Positions 20,469 through 30,055 of a DNA stretch of 64,000 bases are shown here, in pieces; the stretch's first letter is position 1, and each line of letters starts with the position of its first letter. The DNA comes from Acinetobacter sp. ANC 7912 (lineage in GTDB: Bacteria; Pseudomonadota; Gammaproteobacteria; Pseudomonadales; Moraxellaceae). Below the pieces are notes generated by a model. That model was not told the origin of the DNA, ran no database searches, and was given only the letters and a program-made list of their open reading frames with translations. Location: NCBI RefSeq assembly GCF_039862785.1, contig NZ_CP156795.1, forward strand, positions 2,728,001 to 2,792,000. The letters run 5' to 3'. The position numbers were made by a program, and so were the translations under genes.

Positions 20469-21434
20469 TTAACCTTTTAACTCTGCAGATACGATGCCGA
20501 AGCCCGCAATCCATTCACTGATATCTTCATAACAGTGCGTTGTCATTTCGTATTCGCCCATTTCGCTTAAAGCAGCAAAAGCAGCCATCCACGAACGAAC
20601 TTCCTGACCACCACGACCACCGTCACGGCGAATTTCAGCCTCAGTCATCGCTTCCAGTGCAGCGAAATCGGCATTCTTGAATTTTTCAAGCAATGCGATA
20701 TCCCAGTCACGGTTTAGTGGTACTGCAACAGAAGTATCCCCTGCTGCCAGTTTTTGGCCCACTGCGATGATTTTGGACTGACGCGCGTTACGTGCTTCAG
20801 AAGTCGGGTTACGACCCGCAATCAGGAATTCTTCCACTTCTGGTGGTACAGAACCCATTTGTGGTGTTGGTGGATCATGAGAAAGACCGCCTGTACCCAG
20901 GACAAGTACACGCTCATTTTCAAGGTTCAGAGATTTAATGAACTGGCCTACAGCACGACCTAAAGCGATGGTACGCTTGGTGGTCGGCATTGGTGCTGCA
21001 GCACCATTAATGAAAACTGGGATCGTTGGATAACGATCAAGTTTGCCGTCGCACAGGAAGTGCAATGGCTGAGTCACACCATGGTCGGCTTGCATGCGAT
21101 AAGAATATGCAACGTCCACACCTTCATCGAGTACACGGCGAACCAAAGCCAGTGCTTTGTCTTCTGGTACATCAATGTGGTCATTGTCTTTACCGTAGTC
21201 CCAGTCCCCTGCAGCTTTGGCGCGGATTCCCACACAGAAGCTTGGCATCAGGTCATAGAAGAAGCCATTGAAATGGTCAGGACCAAAAGTAATGATCAGG
21301 GTTGGGTCGTAAGCTTTTACTTCAGCCGCCAGTTTGGCAAAGGCGTCACGAACAACTTGTTCTTTACGCTTTTCCTGTGGTGAAGCAAATTCCATTAAAG
21401 GACTGTGCGAAGCACAAATGAGTTTAACGGCCAT
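20469..21434 (-). CDS. mhpB: 2,3-dihydroxyphenylpropionate 1,2-dioxygenase (extradiol)
   Basis: MhpB opens the aromatic ring of 2,3-dihydroxyphenylpropionate (or dihydroxycinnamate) next to its hydroxyls, using Fe(II). At 321 residues it is close to E. coli MhpB. The two acid-base histidines are His118 (ADHGVTQPLHF) and His186 (LGTGGLSHDPP), and the N-terminal ASHSPLM supplies a metal-ligand His. AAGGAG precedes ATG by 7 nt. Here the ring-cleavage gene sits inside the hca operon between hcaB and hcaD rather than in a separate mhp operon as in E. coli. Confidence 0.95.
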   Translation of the reverse strand: MAVKLICASHSPLMEFASPQEKRKEQVVRDAFAKLAAEVKAYDPTLIITFGPDHFNGFFYDLMPSFCVGIRAKAAGDWDYGKDNDHIDVPEDKALALVRRVLDEGVDVAYSYRMQADHGVTQPLHFLCDGKLDRYPTIPVFINGAAAPMPTTKRTIALGRAVGQFIKSLNLENERVLVLGTGGLSHDPPTPQMGSVPPEVEEFLIAGRNPTSEARNARQSKIIAVGQKLAAGDTSVAVPLNRDWDIALLEKFKNADFAALEAMTEAEIRRDGGRGGQEVRSWMAAFAALSEMGEYEMTTHCYEDISEWIAGFGIVSAELKG

Positions 21435-21454
21435 GAGAGACTCCTTAAAAGGAA

Positions 21455-21475
21455 GGCAGCCAAGAACAGGCTGCC
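21455..21475 (-). other. intercistronic hairpin hcaB-mhpB
   Basis: GGCAGCC / GGCTGCC, a perfect 7-bp GC-rich stem with a 7-nt loop, lies in the 66-nt gap between hcaB and mhpB. There is no clean T run after it on the minus strand, so it looks more like an mRNA-stability or partial-attenuation element than a terminator. Confidence 0.5.
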
Positions 21476-21500
21476 GAAAAGTCCATTTCAGACTAGATTT

Positions 21501-22316
21501 TTATTCGTCAAAGAAACCTGCACGTGGTTGACGTAAACCACGAATTCCCAGACCACATTCTGCATTGATCAGAACGCCAGTCAGCGGACGGTTATTTTGA
21601 CGAGATGCCAAGAGCACGTAGGAACCAGTCATGTCTTCAGGTTCAGGTAAGAAGTTCAGTGGCATGCCACGTGCGATTTTCTCAGGATCACGTGCATCCA
21701 GCAGGCCAAGATTTTCCTGGCCCAGTGACGCAGCACCTTTGATATTCACATTCATACCTGACGGAGCAACCGCATTCACTCGTACTTTAGGCGCAAGCTC
21801 GTAGGCCAATTCTTTCATAATGCCCACACCCGCATGCTTAGATGCAGTGTATACAGGGCCTCCGCCAGCGGAGTACAGTGCCGAATTAGACAAAGTAAAT
21901 ATGATAGAACCTTCAGAAGCGATCAATGCATCCAGTGCAGCTTTCGCGCCTAGGATCAGAGATTTGGTATTGATGCCCATAATCTCATCAAAGGCTTTTT
22001 CCAGCTGCTCACCAGAAGTATTGACGATATCTGCATAGTGATCCCAGATACCGGCATTACCTACGAAACAGTCGAGTTTACCGTAACGCTCTACAGTAGC
22101 TTGGACAGCACGGACGTTGTCTTCATAGTTGGCCACATCACCGGCAATCGCAAGCACGCGGTCACCGAAATGTGCTTTCAGTGCATCGACTTTAGACTGT
22201 GAACGCTGAAGAACGGCCACTTGTGCACCCTCTTCCAGGAAACGTTCTACCAGTGCCCAACCGAGACCTGAACCACCACCTGTGATCAGTGCAACTTCGC
22301 CTTGTAGCCAACCCAT
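21501..22316 (-). CDS. hcaB: 3-phenylpropionate-dihydrodiol/cinnamate-dihydrodiol dehydrogenase
   Basis: HcaB re-aromatises the cis-dihydrodiol made by the dioxygenase, reducing NAD+. It is a 271-residue short-chain dehydrogenase with nucleotide loop TGGGSGLG (12-19), NAGIWD (87-92) and catalytic Ser143, Tyr156 and Lys160 (YTASK). WDHYADI and AECGLGIRGLRQPRAG are typical of the BphB/HcaB group. GGAG lies 7 nt upstream of ATG, and it follows hcaC by 2 nt. Confidence 0.94.
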   Translation of the reverse strand: MGWLQGEVALITGGGSGLGWALVERFLEEGAQVAVLQRSQSKVDALKAHFGDRVLAIAGDVANYEDNVRAVQATVERYGKLDCFVGNAGIWDHYADIVNTSGEQLEKAFDEIMGINTKSLILGAKAALDALIASEGSIIFTLSNSALYSAGGGPVYTASKHAGVGIMKELAYELAPKVRVNAVAPSGMNVNIKGAASLGQENLGLLDARDPEKIARGMPLNFLPEPEDMTGSYVLLASRQNNRPLTGVLINAECGLGIRGLRQPRAGFFDE

Positions 22317-22318
22317 GA

Positions 22319-22645
22319 TTACTCTCCTGCCATCTCTACATATAATGCGCCGTCTTCAACTACAACTGGGAATGTTTGAATTGGGTCAGTTGCTGGTAAG
22401 CAAAGTGCCTGACCGGTTTTCAAGCAGAAGCGAGCCGAATGAAGTGGGCATTCCACTGTACCATCGTCTTCCAGGTAGCCTTCAGACATAGAAGCATTAC
22501 CGTGTGAGCAGCGGTCGTTCATTGCAAAGAATTCACCACCGTTGTTGAATACTGCCAGTGCATCGATACCGTTTACACCGCAGTCCACTTTCAACGCTTC
22601 GCCTTCGTCCAATTCGTCAACTTGGCAAACAAAAATCTTATTCAT
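22319..22645 (-). CDS. hcaC: 3-phenylpropionate/cinnamate dioxygenase ferredoxin subunit
   Basis: A 108-residue Rieske ferredoxin. The 2Fe-2S ligands are Cys46 and His48 (CSHGNASM) and Cys66 and His69 (CPLHSARF). It shuttles electrons from HcaD to the HcaE/HcaF oxygenase. Its ATG overlaps the hcaF stop by one base (TAATG), which implies translational coupling. Confidence 0.95.
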   Translation of the reverse strand: MNKIFVCQVDELDEGEALKVDCGVNGIDALAVFNNGGEFFAMNDRCSHGNASMSEGYLEDDGTVECPLHSARFCLKTGQALCLPATDPIQTFPVVVEDGALYVEMAGE

Positions 22646-23163
22646 TAGAAGAACACACTCAGGTTATGTGAGTTATAGGTAACTTGGTCAAGGGTGATCT
22701 TACGGTTGAAGATCTGGAAGCCCAGACCGCCTTCAACTTTGCGGATCTTGTCATGACGTTTACCACAGTAAATCGTAACGTCTTTCTCTTTTTGAGTACG
22801 GTACAGAAGATATGTCACGTACACATCGTATTCGCCTTCCACTTCAGTTGGCTCAACAATCACGTTGCTCACCATGTGAGTAGTACGTGATGGAGGCTCT
22901 TCAGCCCAAGCCATACCAGTTTCCAGACGTGCAACACGACGTTCCAAAAGATCTTTCGTATCGTTGAATACCCAAGTTGTAGGTGGTTCAACTGAACGAC
23001 GACGGTCACGGGTTTGAGCGTTTGGTGTAGTACGCAGGGTGTAAGAAATATCTTCAGCCAGCGTGTCTAACCATTCACGGAATTTCCAGTCATCAAGAAG
23101 CTTGGCTTCTTGATACAGGAACTGACTAATTTGGTGATGAAGTTCTAAGCTGATTTGACTCAT
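22645..23163 (-). CDS. hcaF: 3-phenylpropionate/cinnamate dioxygenase beta subunit
   Basis: A 172-residue small subunit of the ring-hydroxylating dioxygenase, with the cystatin-like fold of this family: [25 protein letters not shown] at the N-terminus, then [12 protein letters not shown], and [19 protein letters not shown] at the C-terminus. It has a structural role and no cofactor ligands. The ATG overlaps the hcaE stop in an ATGA arrangement. Confidence 0.94.
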   Translation of the reverse strand: MSQISLELHHQISQFLYQEAKLLDDWKFREWLDTLAEDISYTLRTTPNAQTRDRRRSVEPPTTWVFNDTKDLLERRVARLETGMAWAEEPPSRTTHMVSNVIVEPTEVEGEYDVYVTYLLYRTQKEKDVTIYCGKRHDKIRKVEGGLGFQIFNRKITLDQVTYNSHNLSVFF

Positions 23164-24527
23164 TTCATAAGCTCCTTCTCATATTCGTCAGCCGCTTTTT
23201 CAACGTCTTCCCATTTTTCATGAATCAGCAGGTCTGCCCAACGGCGGTACATACCACGTGCTGCAGTCTCAGAGAAAATGTAGTTGGTGATACCAGGGAT
23301 ACCATCTTCACGTACTTTCTCGTTGCCTTTACCCATTTCCATGATCAAACGGTTTTGGCGAGCTTTGTAACCACGTAATACTTTTTGGATTTCGATCCAG
23401 TTCTCAGAGTCATCTTGCTCCAGGAAACCAGCAGGACCGAAAGCACGTGTTGCAGAACGTTCAAATGCTGCTTGAACGTCTTCTGGTGCGTCCGCATCAC
23501 AGATACAAAATGCCCAAACTTCAGTTTTGTTAGGACCACGTGGGTGCCATACACGAAGTGTTGCAGTACCGTTCAACCAAGACAGTGTTGGGAACATGGT
23601 GTTGTGACCAGCAAGACGCAGTGCACGGATTTCACCTAAACGTTCTTTCACTTCTTCGTAAGTTTCACGGAAGTAGTTCGCTACTTCACCGTCTACCCAT
23701 ACGTTTGCATCTGGTTTTTCAGTGAAAAAGAAGCCTGAACCATGACCGCGTGAACCGTATTGGATTGCGTCTTTTGCAGTTTCCCAAACTGGACGAGCAG
23801 TTTGTGCAGCACCTAATTTCTTAGATGATTCGTCGTCTGGTTTTGCACCAAGAACTTGAATCGCAGATGCGTGAGAGAACAATGCGTGATATTGGTCAGA
23901 TGCGAACTGTTCAGCTGCGAATTTCCAGTTACAGTCGATTTCCCATTTGTGTACACCACCGACGATCACTGTACCGCCAGGACGACGATCAAGAACACCG
24001 TCCAAGTACCAAGCGATATCGCCCATGTATTCTTCTAGATCTGGAGTCGTTTCATCCCAGCATCCGAAGATCAGGCCTTTATAAGATTTAACACGGTTAA
24101 CTTCTACCAGACCCCATTGCTCTTTACATGCACCATGTGGGTAAGCACGATCTTCAAGCGGAATGTCTTTCAGAGAACCGTCAATACCGTAAGACCAGCC
24201 GTGGTATGGGCAAGTGAATGCACGGGTATTACCACAGTCTGCGAAGCTCACACGCATAGAGCGGTGACGGCATTGGTTTAAGAATGCTTTGATTGAGCCG
24301 TCTTTTTGACGAGCCACGATGATTGGATCTTCGCCCATATAGGTGTTGAAGAAGTCACCGGCCTTAGGAATTTGGCTTTCATGGCAAAGGAATAACCATG
24401 TACGACCGAAGACACGTTCAAGTTCTAATTCGTAAATGTCAGGATCTGTATAGATAGATGGCGTGATACGTCCATTTTGTGCATCGACTAAAGCGTCGAT
24501 TTCGCGCACATCAATTTTTCCACTCAT
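23160..24527 (-). CDS. hcaE: 3-phenylpropionate/cinnamate dioxygenase alpha subunit
   Basis: HcaE is the catalytic subunit that adds both atoms of O2 to the ring of 3-phenylpropionate or cinnamate. The Rieske motif is [11 protein letters not shown] then [10 protein letters not shown] (CxH-x17-CxxH). The mononuclear iron site is [14 protein letters not shown], with the Asp-x2-His-x4-His spacing. Long stretches ([33 protein letters not shown]) match E. coli HcaE as I recall it, which is why I choose hca over bph. The ATG at 24527 has AGGAGAG upstream; a further ATG at 24557 is less likely. First gene of the operon. Confidence 0.95.
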   Translation of the reverse strand: MSGKIDVREIDALVDAQNGRITPSIYTDPDIYELELERVFGRTWLFLCHESQIPKAGDFFNTYMGEDPIIVARQKDGSIKAFLNQCRHRSMRVSFADCGNTRAFTCPYHGWSYGIDGSLKDIPLEDRAYPHGACKEQWGLVEVNRVKSYKGLIFGCWDETTPDLEEYMGDIAWYLDGVLDRRPGGTVIVGGVHKWEIDCNWKFAAEQFASDQYHALFSHASAIQVLGAKPDDESSKKLGAAQTARPVWETAKDAIQYGSRGHGSGFFFTEKPDANVWVDGEVANYFRETYEEVKERLGEIRALRLAGHNTMFPTLSWLNGTATLRVWHPRGPNKTEVWAFCICDADAPEDVQAAFERSATRAFGPAGFLEQDDSENWIEIQKVLRGYKARQNRLIMEMGKGNEKVREDGIPGITNYIFSETAARGMYRRWADLLIHEKWEDVEKAADEYEKELMK

Positions 24528-24733
24528 GAAAAGCTCTCCTGTGACCAATCGTGGCACAAAGTAATAGACTCAACTTTTCAACGATGATGGATTTTTGAGG
24601 GGATTTGAGGAAATATTTTTTTTGTTTTAACTAATAGATTTCATCAATTATTTGGGCTGCACTATTTTCTATTTAAGCACTTTTTTCACGACACATACAT
24701 TTACTTTCTGAATATCAAAATAATCTTCACCAT

Positions 24734-24771
24734 ATAGTTGTTTATAGACTATACTGCAAGAAAATTATAGT
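24734..24771. promoter_or_regulatory. candidate HcaR operator with three half-sites
   Basis: ATAGT (24734-24738), ACTAT (24748-24752) and ATAGT (24767-24771) give dyads with 9-bp and 14-bp spacers. ACTATA/TATAGT is a perfect 6-bp pair. Multiple phased half-sites between a LysR gene and its divergent operon are the usual LysR regulator layout. ACTAT also occurs upstream of mhpC (27104), the porin (28828) and mhpD (31965). Confidence 0.5.
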
Positions 24772-24806
24772 AATACATTTTTTGGATTACTCGGCGGGCT
24801 AGTTAT

Positions 24807-25715
24807 ATGGAATTACGACATCTTCGTTACTTTATTACCGTTGCTGAAGAATTGAACTTCAGTAAGGCGGCTCTCAAACTTTATACGGCGCAACCTTCTC
24901 TCAGTCAGCAAATCAAGGATTTGGAAGAAGATGTCGGTGTAAAACTGCTGCACCGCACCAAACGTAAAGTTGAACTCACCGAAGAAGGTGCCGTTTTCCT
25001 TGAGCAGGCACGTCTAACGCTGGCACAAGCGGATAAAGCCATTGCCATGGCCCGTCAGGTCTCTCAGGCCAAGCAGCAGATGCTGCGGATCGGCTTTGTA
25101 CCTGTGGCAGAAATGAAGATTTTCCCTTATGTACTGCCAAATCTGCGTGTCCAGAATCCGGATCTGAAAATTGAGCTACTCAGCTTAAACAACACTGAGC
25201 AGATGAAATTACTGAAAAAAGGTGAGCTGGATCTGACCTTTACCCGTCATAACTTCAATAGCGATGAGATCGAAAGCCAGTTTGTGCTGCGCGAACCGCT
25301 GATTTTCATTCTACCTAAAGATCATCCGCTGGCGAAATATGACCGTATTCCGGTAAAAGCGCTGAATGGCATTGATTTTATTATTCCTTCTGCAGAACAG
25401 TCGCTAACCCTGCACAATGCTATCCTCGACTTTGCCAAAGCCCATGGCATCGAATTCAATATTGTGCAAAAAGCAGACAATATTCTGTTTAACATCAACT
25501 CGATCGGCATTGGTTTGGGTTGTACCATCCTGCCAGGCTATATCGTACCACTGACCATGAATAACACCGTTATTCGACCTTTGGATGTAGAGCTGCCTTA
25601 TCTGGACCTTTATGTCAGTTACCGCAAAGACAGCAAGTCTGTCGGTGTACAAAAATTCCTTGAATTACTGACACGTGTGTTCTATCTGGATATTAACCGC
25701 AACGAACAGGCCTAA
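24807..25715 (+). CDS. hcaR: LysR-family regulator HcaR
   Basis: A 302-residue LysR regulator divergent from hcaE, 279 bp away. The HTH spans 1-60 (NFSKAALKLYTAQPSLSQQI) and the effector domain starts at about 90 (LRIGFVPVAEMKIFPYVLPN). MELRHLRYFITVAEELNF and the SIGIGLGCTILPGY segment parallel E. coli HcaR. By position and similarity it should activate the hca genes with phenylpropionate or cinnamate and repress itself. No clear ribosome site is seen before the ATG. Confidence 0.88.
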   Translation: MELRHLRYFITVAEELNFSKAALKLYTAQPSLSQQIKDLEEDVGVKLLHRTKRKVELTEEGAVFLEQARLTLAQADKAIAMARQVSQAKQQMLRIGFVPVAEMKIFPYVLPNLRVQNPDLKIELLSLNNTEQMKLLKKGELDLTFTRHNFNSDEIESQFVLREPLIFILPKDHPLAKYDRIPVKALNGIDFIIPSAEQSLTLHNAILDFAKAHGIEFNIVQKADNILFNINSIGIGLGCTILPGYIVPLTMNNTVIRPLDVELPYLDLYVSYRKDSKSVGVQKFLELLTRVFYLDINRNEQA

Positions 25716-25734
25716 GCCTTTAGGCGAAGACCAG

Positions 25735-25769
25735 CGCGCTTTCTGAACCATTCAGAAGCGCGTTTTTTA
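25735..25769 (+). terminator. intrinsic terminator of hcaR
   Basis: CGCGCTTTCTGAA pairs with TTCAGAAGCGCG (one bulge), followed by TTTTTTATTTTT. Confidence 0.9.
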
Positions 25770-26060
25770 TTTTTCATGATTTAATTGATCATTTTTTAAT
25801 CACAAATATTTACTCGGATTTCCTATCTGCCATGCTTCTCGCAGCAATCGCGACATCAAAAAAAACTATTAATCTGACAAAATTGATCAATTATCACCCA
25901 AATACCCCTACCATTTACAACTTAAGTCTAATACGGTTTTTTGGACTGAAATAAAGGATTTAGACGCTAAAAATATTGTGTAAATTAGGTTTAAATCTAA
26001 ATCAGGATTGAATGAAAATCGTCCGCATTTTACCTCCGGAATGACATCTTTTAGATATAA
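25770..26060. other. AT-rich gap between hcaR and mhpC ends
   Basis: About 290 bp between two convergent terminators. I see no ORF with a ribosome site, no tRNA and no clear dyad. Confidence 0.5.
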
Positions 26061-26088
26061 AAAAAGGATGACCGAAGCCATCCTTTTT
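26061..26088 (-). terminator. intrinsic terminator of mhpC
   Basis: AAAGGATGGC-TTC-GGTCATCCTTTTT-type hairpin on the minus strand with a T run, 15 nt after the stop. Confidence 0.85.
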
Positions 26089-26102
26089 AGACGAGATACG
26101 AC

Positions 26103-26963
26103 TTATTTTACGCCGCGAGCCGCCAGGTAATCTTTGATCACAGTGTTGAATTCTTCTGCTTTCTCAACCTGAGACCAGTGACCACATTGGCTGAAAATGT
26201 GTGCATCAGCATTTGGTACGATGTTCAGGATATCCCATGTACGAGAAACCGGAATGACCACGTCCTGAGTACCGTGGATCAGCAGTACAGGTACAGTGAT
26301 GTCTTTCATTTTTTCGAAGTCGAGTGGGAATTCGAAACGGTCACGGTCACGTGCGCCAACTACGTCCATCAGACGGTCAGAAGCATAATCGTTTTTCGCA
26401 GAGTCAAAACGTACTTTTACCAACTCATCAGTGATCAGGTCTTTGTTCACCACGAACATAGACAGGGTTTTCTTGATGCCTTCTTCAGTCAGAACAGGGT
26501 TTGCGTGTGCTTTCAGTGCCGCAGTCTGTTTTGCACCACCAGTACCCATAGACACAATACCCAGAACACGTTCAGGATAATCCAGTGCCATCTGGAATGC
26601 TAACCAGCCACCCAGTGAGTTACCCACTAACCAGGTTTTCTCGATACCCAGTGCGTCCAGCGTACGCACTGCATGGTCAACCCAAGCACGGATACCGTAT
26701 TTGGTGCCAGGTGCAACAACAGTTTGACCATAACCGATGGTATCAATCGCGATACAACGCGCTTGCTCACCGATTGAAGGCAGGTTTAACCACCAGTTTG
26801 CAGCAGCAGATACGCCAGTACCAGAACCGTGCAGGAATAGAATAGGTGTACCCTCGCCCACTTCGTGGTAGTGAGTCAACTCACCTTCTGCAGTTTCAAT
26901 CCATTTATCTTCTAAGCCAAAGAATGGATCTGTTTTATAATCAGGGATTTGAACAGTACTCAT
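26103..26963 (-). CDS. mhpC: 2-hydroxy-6-oxonona-2,4-dienedioate hydrolase
   Basis: MhpC hydrolyses the C-C bond of the ring-fission product, giving 2-hydroxypenta-2,4-dienoate plus succinate (or fumarate). It is a 286-residue alpha/beta hydrolase: oxyanion region FLHGSGTG (43-50), nucleophile Ser116 in GNSLGG, Asp234 in HGTQDVVIP and His262 in CGHWSQVE. GAGGA lies 7 nt upstream of ATG. It is a single-gene unit on the other side of hcaR from the hca operon. Confidence 0.93.
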   Translation of the reverse strand: MSTVQIPDYKTDPFFGLEDKWIETAEGELTHYHEVGEGTPILFLHGSGTGVSAAANWWLNLPSIGEQARCIAIDTIGYGQTVVAPGTKYGIRAWVDHAVRTLDALGIEKTWLVGNSLGGWLAFQMALDYPERVLGIVSMGTGGAKQTAALKAHANPVLTEEGIKKTLSMFVVNKDLITDELVKVRFDSAKNDYASDRLMDVVGARDRDRFEFPLDFEKMKDITVPVLLIHGTQDVVIPVSRTWDILNIVPNADAHIFSQCGHWSQVEKAEEFNTVIKDYLAARGVK

Positions 26964-27200
26964 GTTGATTCCTCGTACAGTCTTTAGCTTGCGTGTCCAT
27001 CTATTCAGAGGTCGACGTCAAGTTGACTCATTAAAAAATAACTTTTTACGCCCTTATATTAACCGCTCAGGGCGAGTCAACTGATACAAAATTACGATTG
27101 CATACTATAAAAAACTTATAATTTAAATTATTGTTTTATATGAATATTTAACAAATAAAACCTTATAAAAACTCAGGATTTAGACAGCAAAAATACAACA

Positions 27201-27231
27201 AAAAAGAGCGGAGCTTACGCCCCGCCTTTTT
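27201..27231 (-). terminator. terminator of the porin gene
   Basis: GGCGGGGCGTAAGCTCCGCT stem-loop on the minus strand, then TTTTTT, 14 nt past the stop. Confidence 0.8.
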
Positions 27232-27244
27232 CGCATTCTAAATT

Positions 27245-28531
27245 TTAGAATTTATAGGTATAGGTTGTTGCAACACGATGTTCTTGTAAATCCGCAAAAC
27301 CCGGTACATTGCGATAATCCACATCGATAAACATGTACTGGAAGCCTAAACCTTTCAGCTTACCTTCAGGTACCACATAATTTACGATCAGGTTGTTCTC
27401 GTCTTCTTTGCCACGTGTACCATTACCATTTTTGATATTCCAGCCATCATAATGACGTACAGTTGCAGTCAGACCCGGCGCACCTACATCCTTAAAGTCA
27501 TAGGTATAGCCCAAGCTCCAAGATTTTTCATCCTGACGGATAAAGCTTGCTACAGACCAGTTGGCTAAATAAGGCTGTGGAACCCAACCCGATAAAGTTG
27601 GGAAAAACGGAGCCTGATCTCCATGCTCACCAAACATCTGTTGATAGCCAGCATCTACAGTATGATTACCGTGTGTCCACGCACCTTTTAATGAAAGTGC
27701 TTGGCTATCGATATCTCCGTACAGGGCATCACCTGACTCGCGGTTATCAAAATAACGCACATGAGTCGCAATCTTGTTGCTGTCATCTAACTTTTTATTG
27801 TATGCCACACCAAGATAGTTTTGACGGTAGATATTGGTCACATCACCATAAAAGTAGCTTAAGCCCAACTCAGGTGTAGCTTGGTAATCAATACCTGCGA
27901 CATACATACCATCGCTATCACCAGATTTAAGCTGTTTGGTTTCTGTATTTAAAGCATTTGGCCATAATTTAAAATCATGTGCCTGATTTTCATAACGGGC
28001 ATTAATACTATCCAGATAACCCAATGTGATTTTAGTTTTATCAATATCTTTAGATTCTAACCAAACACCATTATAAGTGGTTAGCAGTTGACGTGACGGG
28101 TCAAAGTGCACGACTGGTGTAGCCGGTAGAATTTCACCAACACGCAGTTCAGTTTCAGAAACTTTCGCTTTTAACGTAGCGCCTACTCGACCGAAGTCAC
28201 GTGCCTGTTTACCATTTTCAAATGGCAGAATGTAATCATCATCACCACGATCACCACTTAAACGTACTGCATGTTGAACCAGTACATCTACGCCTACCTT
28301 CACCGGACCGATATCTGCATAACCCGATTTAGCGTCTAAAGTTACACCTTGTGACCAGCTACCAAAGTCCTGAGTTTTAGTTTTGTCTGATTGATCAATT
28401 TGACGATCTAAATAGAAATTACGTAATTTCAGCTGAACATTACTGTCGTCAATCAAATCAGCCTGAGCAGCTGTTGTTCCTAAAGTCGCTGTTGCAGCAA
28501 TGATTGCTATCCATAAATTATGACGACGCAT
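27245..28531 (-). CDS. OprD-family outer-membrane porin
   Basis: A 428-residue protein with a signal peptide (residues 1-24, ending AAQA before DLIDDSNVQLKLRNFYLDR) and repeated amphipathic strands ending in aromatic residues. It ends with YTYKF, the C-terminal Phe signature of outer-membrane barrels. LKLRNFYLDR, GELRVGEI-like LRVGEILPATPV and SLGYTYDF are OprD-type features. Its place inside the hca/mhp island suggests uptake of phenylpropionate/cinnamate-type acids across the outer membrane. AAGGA lies upstream of ATG. No inner-membrane permease gene is in the island. Confidence 0.88.
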   Translation of the reverse strand: MRRHNLWIAIIAATATLGTTAAQADLIDDSNVQLKLRNFYLDRQIDQSDKTKTQDFGSWSQGVTLDAKSGYADIGPVKVGVDVLVQHAVRLSGDRGDDDYILPFENGKQARDFGRVGATLKAKVSETELRVGEILPATPVVHFDPSRQLLTTYNGVWLESKDIDKTKITLGYLDSINARYENQAHDFKLWPNALNTETKQLKSGDSDGMYVAGIDYQATPELGLSYFYGDVTNIYRQNYLGVAYNKKLDDSNKIATHVRYFDNRESGDALYGDIDSQALSLKGAWTHGNHTVDAGYQQMFGEHGDQAPFFPTLSGWVPQPYLANWSVASFIRQDEKSWSLGYTYDFKDVGAPGLTATVRHYDGWNIKNGNGTRGKEDENNLIVNYVVPEGKLKGLGFQYMFIDVDYRNVPGFADLQEHRVATTYTYKF

Positions 28532-28976
28532 TTTCTTTGTCCTTAACCAACATAAGAAGTGATGGCAGCATCATGCTAAACAATGACTTGCTTTAAAATC
28601 CGACCACAGTATTACGATTTTTGTACAAATTAAGCTTCTAAATTTAAAGAGATATTTTTTTCATTTTTTTAATATTTTTGAAATCTTAGAGATTTTTTCA
28701 GATTTGACTGATTAACGAAAATAACCCTTTGTTCTGTATTTCAAATTCTTTATAAAAATGCAATTTCTTCATCAAAATACCAATTTTTAATCGTTTTCAT
28801 GTTTAAGACTTTCTATGATACTAAAAAACTATAATTTGTATTTATAAAAAATATTATAAGTATTTAATACAGGAGATTTATTGTGCAATTCAAATATTTA
28901 TTTTTAACAGCATAAATGTGCAATAAATAACTTGAGCTCTTATTTTGTTGTTTAAATATTTTTAAATTTAAAGCAT
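28532..28976. other. long AT-rich upstream region of the porin gene
   Basis: About 445 bp, strongly AT-rich, between the porin start and the mhpE terminator. It must hold the porin promoter. The ATACTAAAAAACTATAATTT stretch at 28819-28838 resembles ATACTATAAAAAACTTATAA at 27103-27122 upstream of mhpC, a possible shared control site. No ORF supported. Confidence 0.45.
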
Positions 28977-29006
28977 AAAAAAAAGCGCCCTTTCGGACGC
29001 TTTTTT
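28977..29006 (-). terminator. terminator of mhpDFE
   Basis: A GCG(T)CC-TTTC-GGGCGC-type hairpin with A and T runs on both sides, 18 nt after the mhpE stop. Confidence 0.85.
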
Positions 29007-29024
29007 AAACTTAGCTTTTAACTA

Positions 29025-30044
29025 TTAAGCTTGCAGCTCTTTAGCTTTTGCCATAGTTAGTGCCAAGTCTTCAATCATATCTTCCTGACCACCAACGGTG
29101 CCACGACGACCAAGCTCAAGCAGAATTTCACGAGCAGATACGCCATATTTTGCTTCAGCACGTTTAGCAAATAGCAGGAATGAAGAGTAAACACCAGCAT
29201 AACCTAAAGTTGCTGCATCACGGTCCGCACGGATCTGGTGAGTTATCATTGGGATGATCAGATCTTCTGCAACGTCTTGAACTTTGAACAGGTCCACGCC
29301 AGTTTCGATTTGCATACGGTTTGCAACTGCCACAAACAACTCAAGTGGAGTGTTACCTGCACCAGCCCCCAGGCCAGCAGATGCCAAGTCAACACGTGTT
29401 GCACCGGCTTGAACTGCAGCAACAGAGTTGGCAACACCCATACCTAAGTTATGGTGACCGTGGAAACCGATTTCGATGTCTGAACCTAGGTTGCCACGCA
29501 AGATACCAACACGGTCAGTTACGTCTTGAGGCAGCATATAACCTGCAGAGTCAGTCACATAGATACAGTTAGCGCCGTAAGACACCATTTTTTGTGCTTC
29601 TTCAAGCAGTTTTTCTGGAGAAGCCATGTGCGCCATCATCAGAAAGCCCACAGTGTCCATACCCAGTTTACGAGCAGCAGTAATATGTTGTTCAGAAACA
29701 TCCGCTTCAGTAGAGTGAGTCGCAACACGGATGGTTGCTACACCTACATCATGTGCCATTTTCAGGTGATCAACAGTACCAATACCAGGAAGTAAAAGTG
29801 CAGACACTTTGGCTTGTTTAAGGTTTGGAATCACCGCTTTTAAATATTCTTCGTCAGTCGCTGCTGCGAAACCATAGTTCACAGAGTTACCGCCAAGACC
29901 GTCACCGTGAGTGACCTCAATTAAAGGCACACCGGCATCATCCAAAGCAGTTGCGATTGCAACCATTTGCTCAGGTGTAGTTTGATGGCGCATTGGATGC
30001 ATACCATCACGTAAAGTCATATCATTAATAATAATCTTAGACAT
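29025..30044 (-). CDS. mhpE: 4-hydroxy-2-oxovalerate aldolase
   Basis: MhpE splits 4-hydroxy-2-oxopentanoate into pyruvate and acetaldehyde. It is a 339-residue HMG-lyase-like TIM barrel. [15 protein letters not shown] carries the conserved Arg12 and Asp13, and [15 protein letters not shown] the metal-binding His pair. The C-terminal DmpG-type communication domain ([19 protein letters not shown]) tunnels acetaldehyde to MhpF. AAGGAG precedes the ATG. Third gene of mhpDFE. Confidence 0.96.
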   Translation of the reverse strand: MSKIIINDMTLRDGMHPMRHQTTPEQMVAIATALDDAGVPLIEVTHGDGLGGNSVNYGFAAATDEEYLKAVIPNLKQAKVSALLLPGIGTVDHLKMAHDVGVATIRVATHSTEADVSEQHITAARKLGMDTVGFLMMAHMASPEKLLEEAQKMVSYGANCIYVTDSAGYMLPQDVTDRVGILRGNLGSDIEIGFHGHHNLGMGVANSVAAVQAGATRVDLASAGLGAGAGNTPLELFVAVANRMQIETGVDLFKVQDVAEDLIIPMITHQIRADRDAATLGYAGVYSSFLLFAKRAEAKYGVSAREILLELGRRGTVGGQEDMIEDLALTMAKAKELQA

Positions 30045-30055
30045 GAAGGTGCTCC

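Noticed and set aside
19233..24527. Biphenyl (bph) or benzene dioxygenase operon
   Set aside because: HcaE, HcaR and MhpB-type ring cleavage resemble the E. coli phenylpropionate enzymes, and mhpC-type hydrolase with dienedioate substrate fits hca, not bph.
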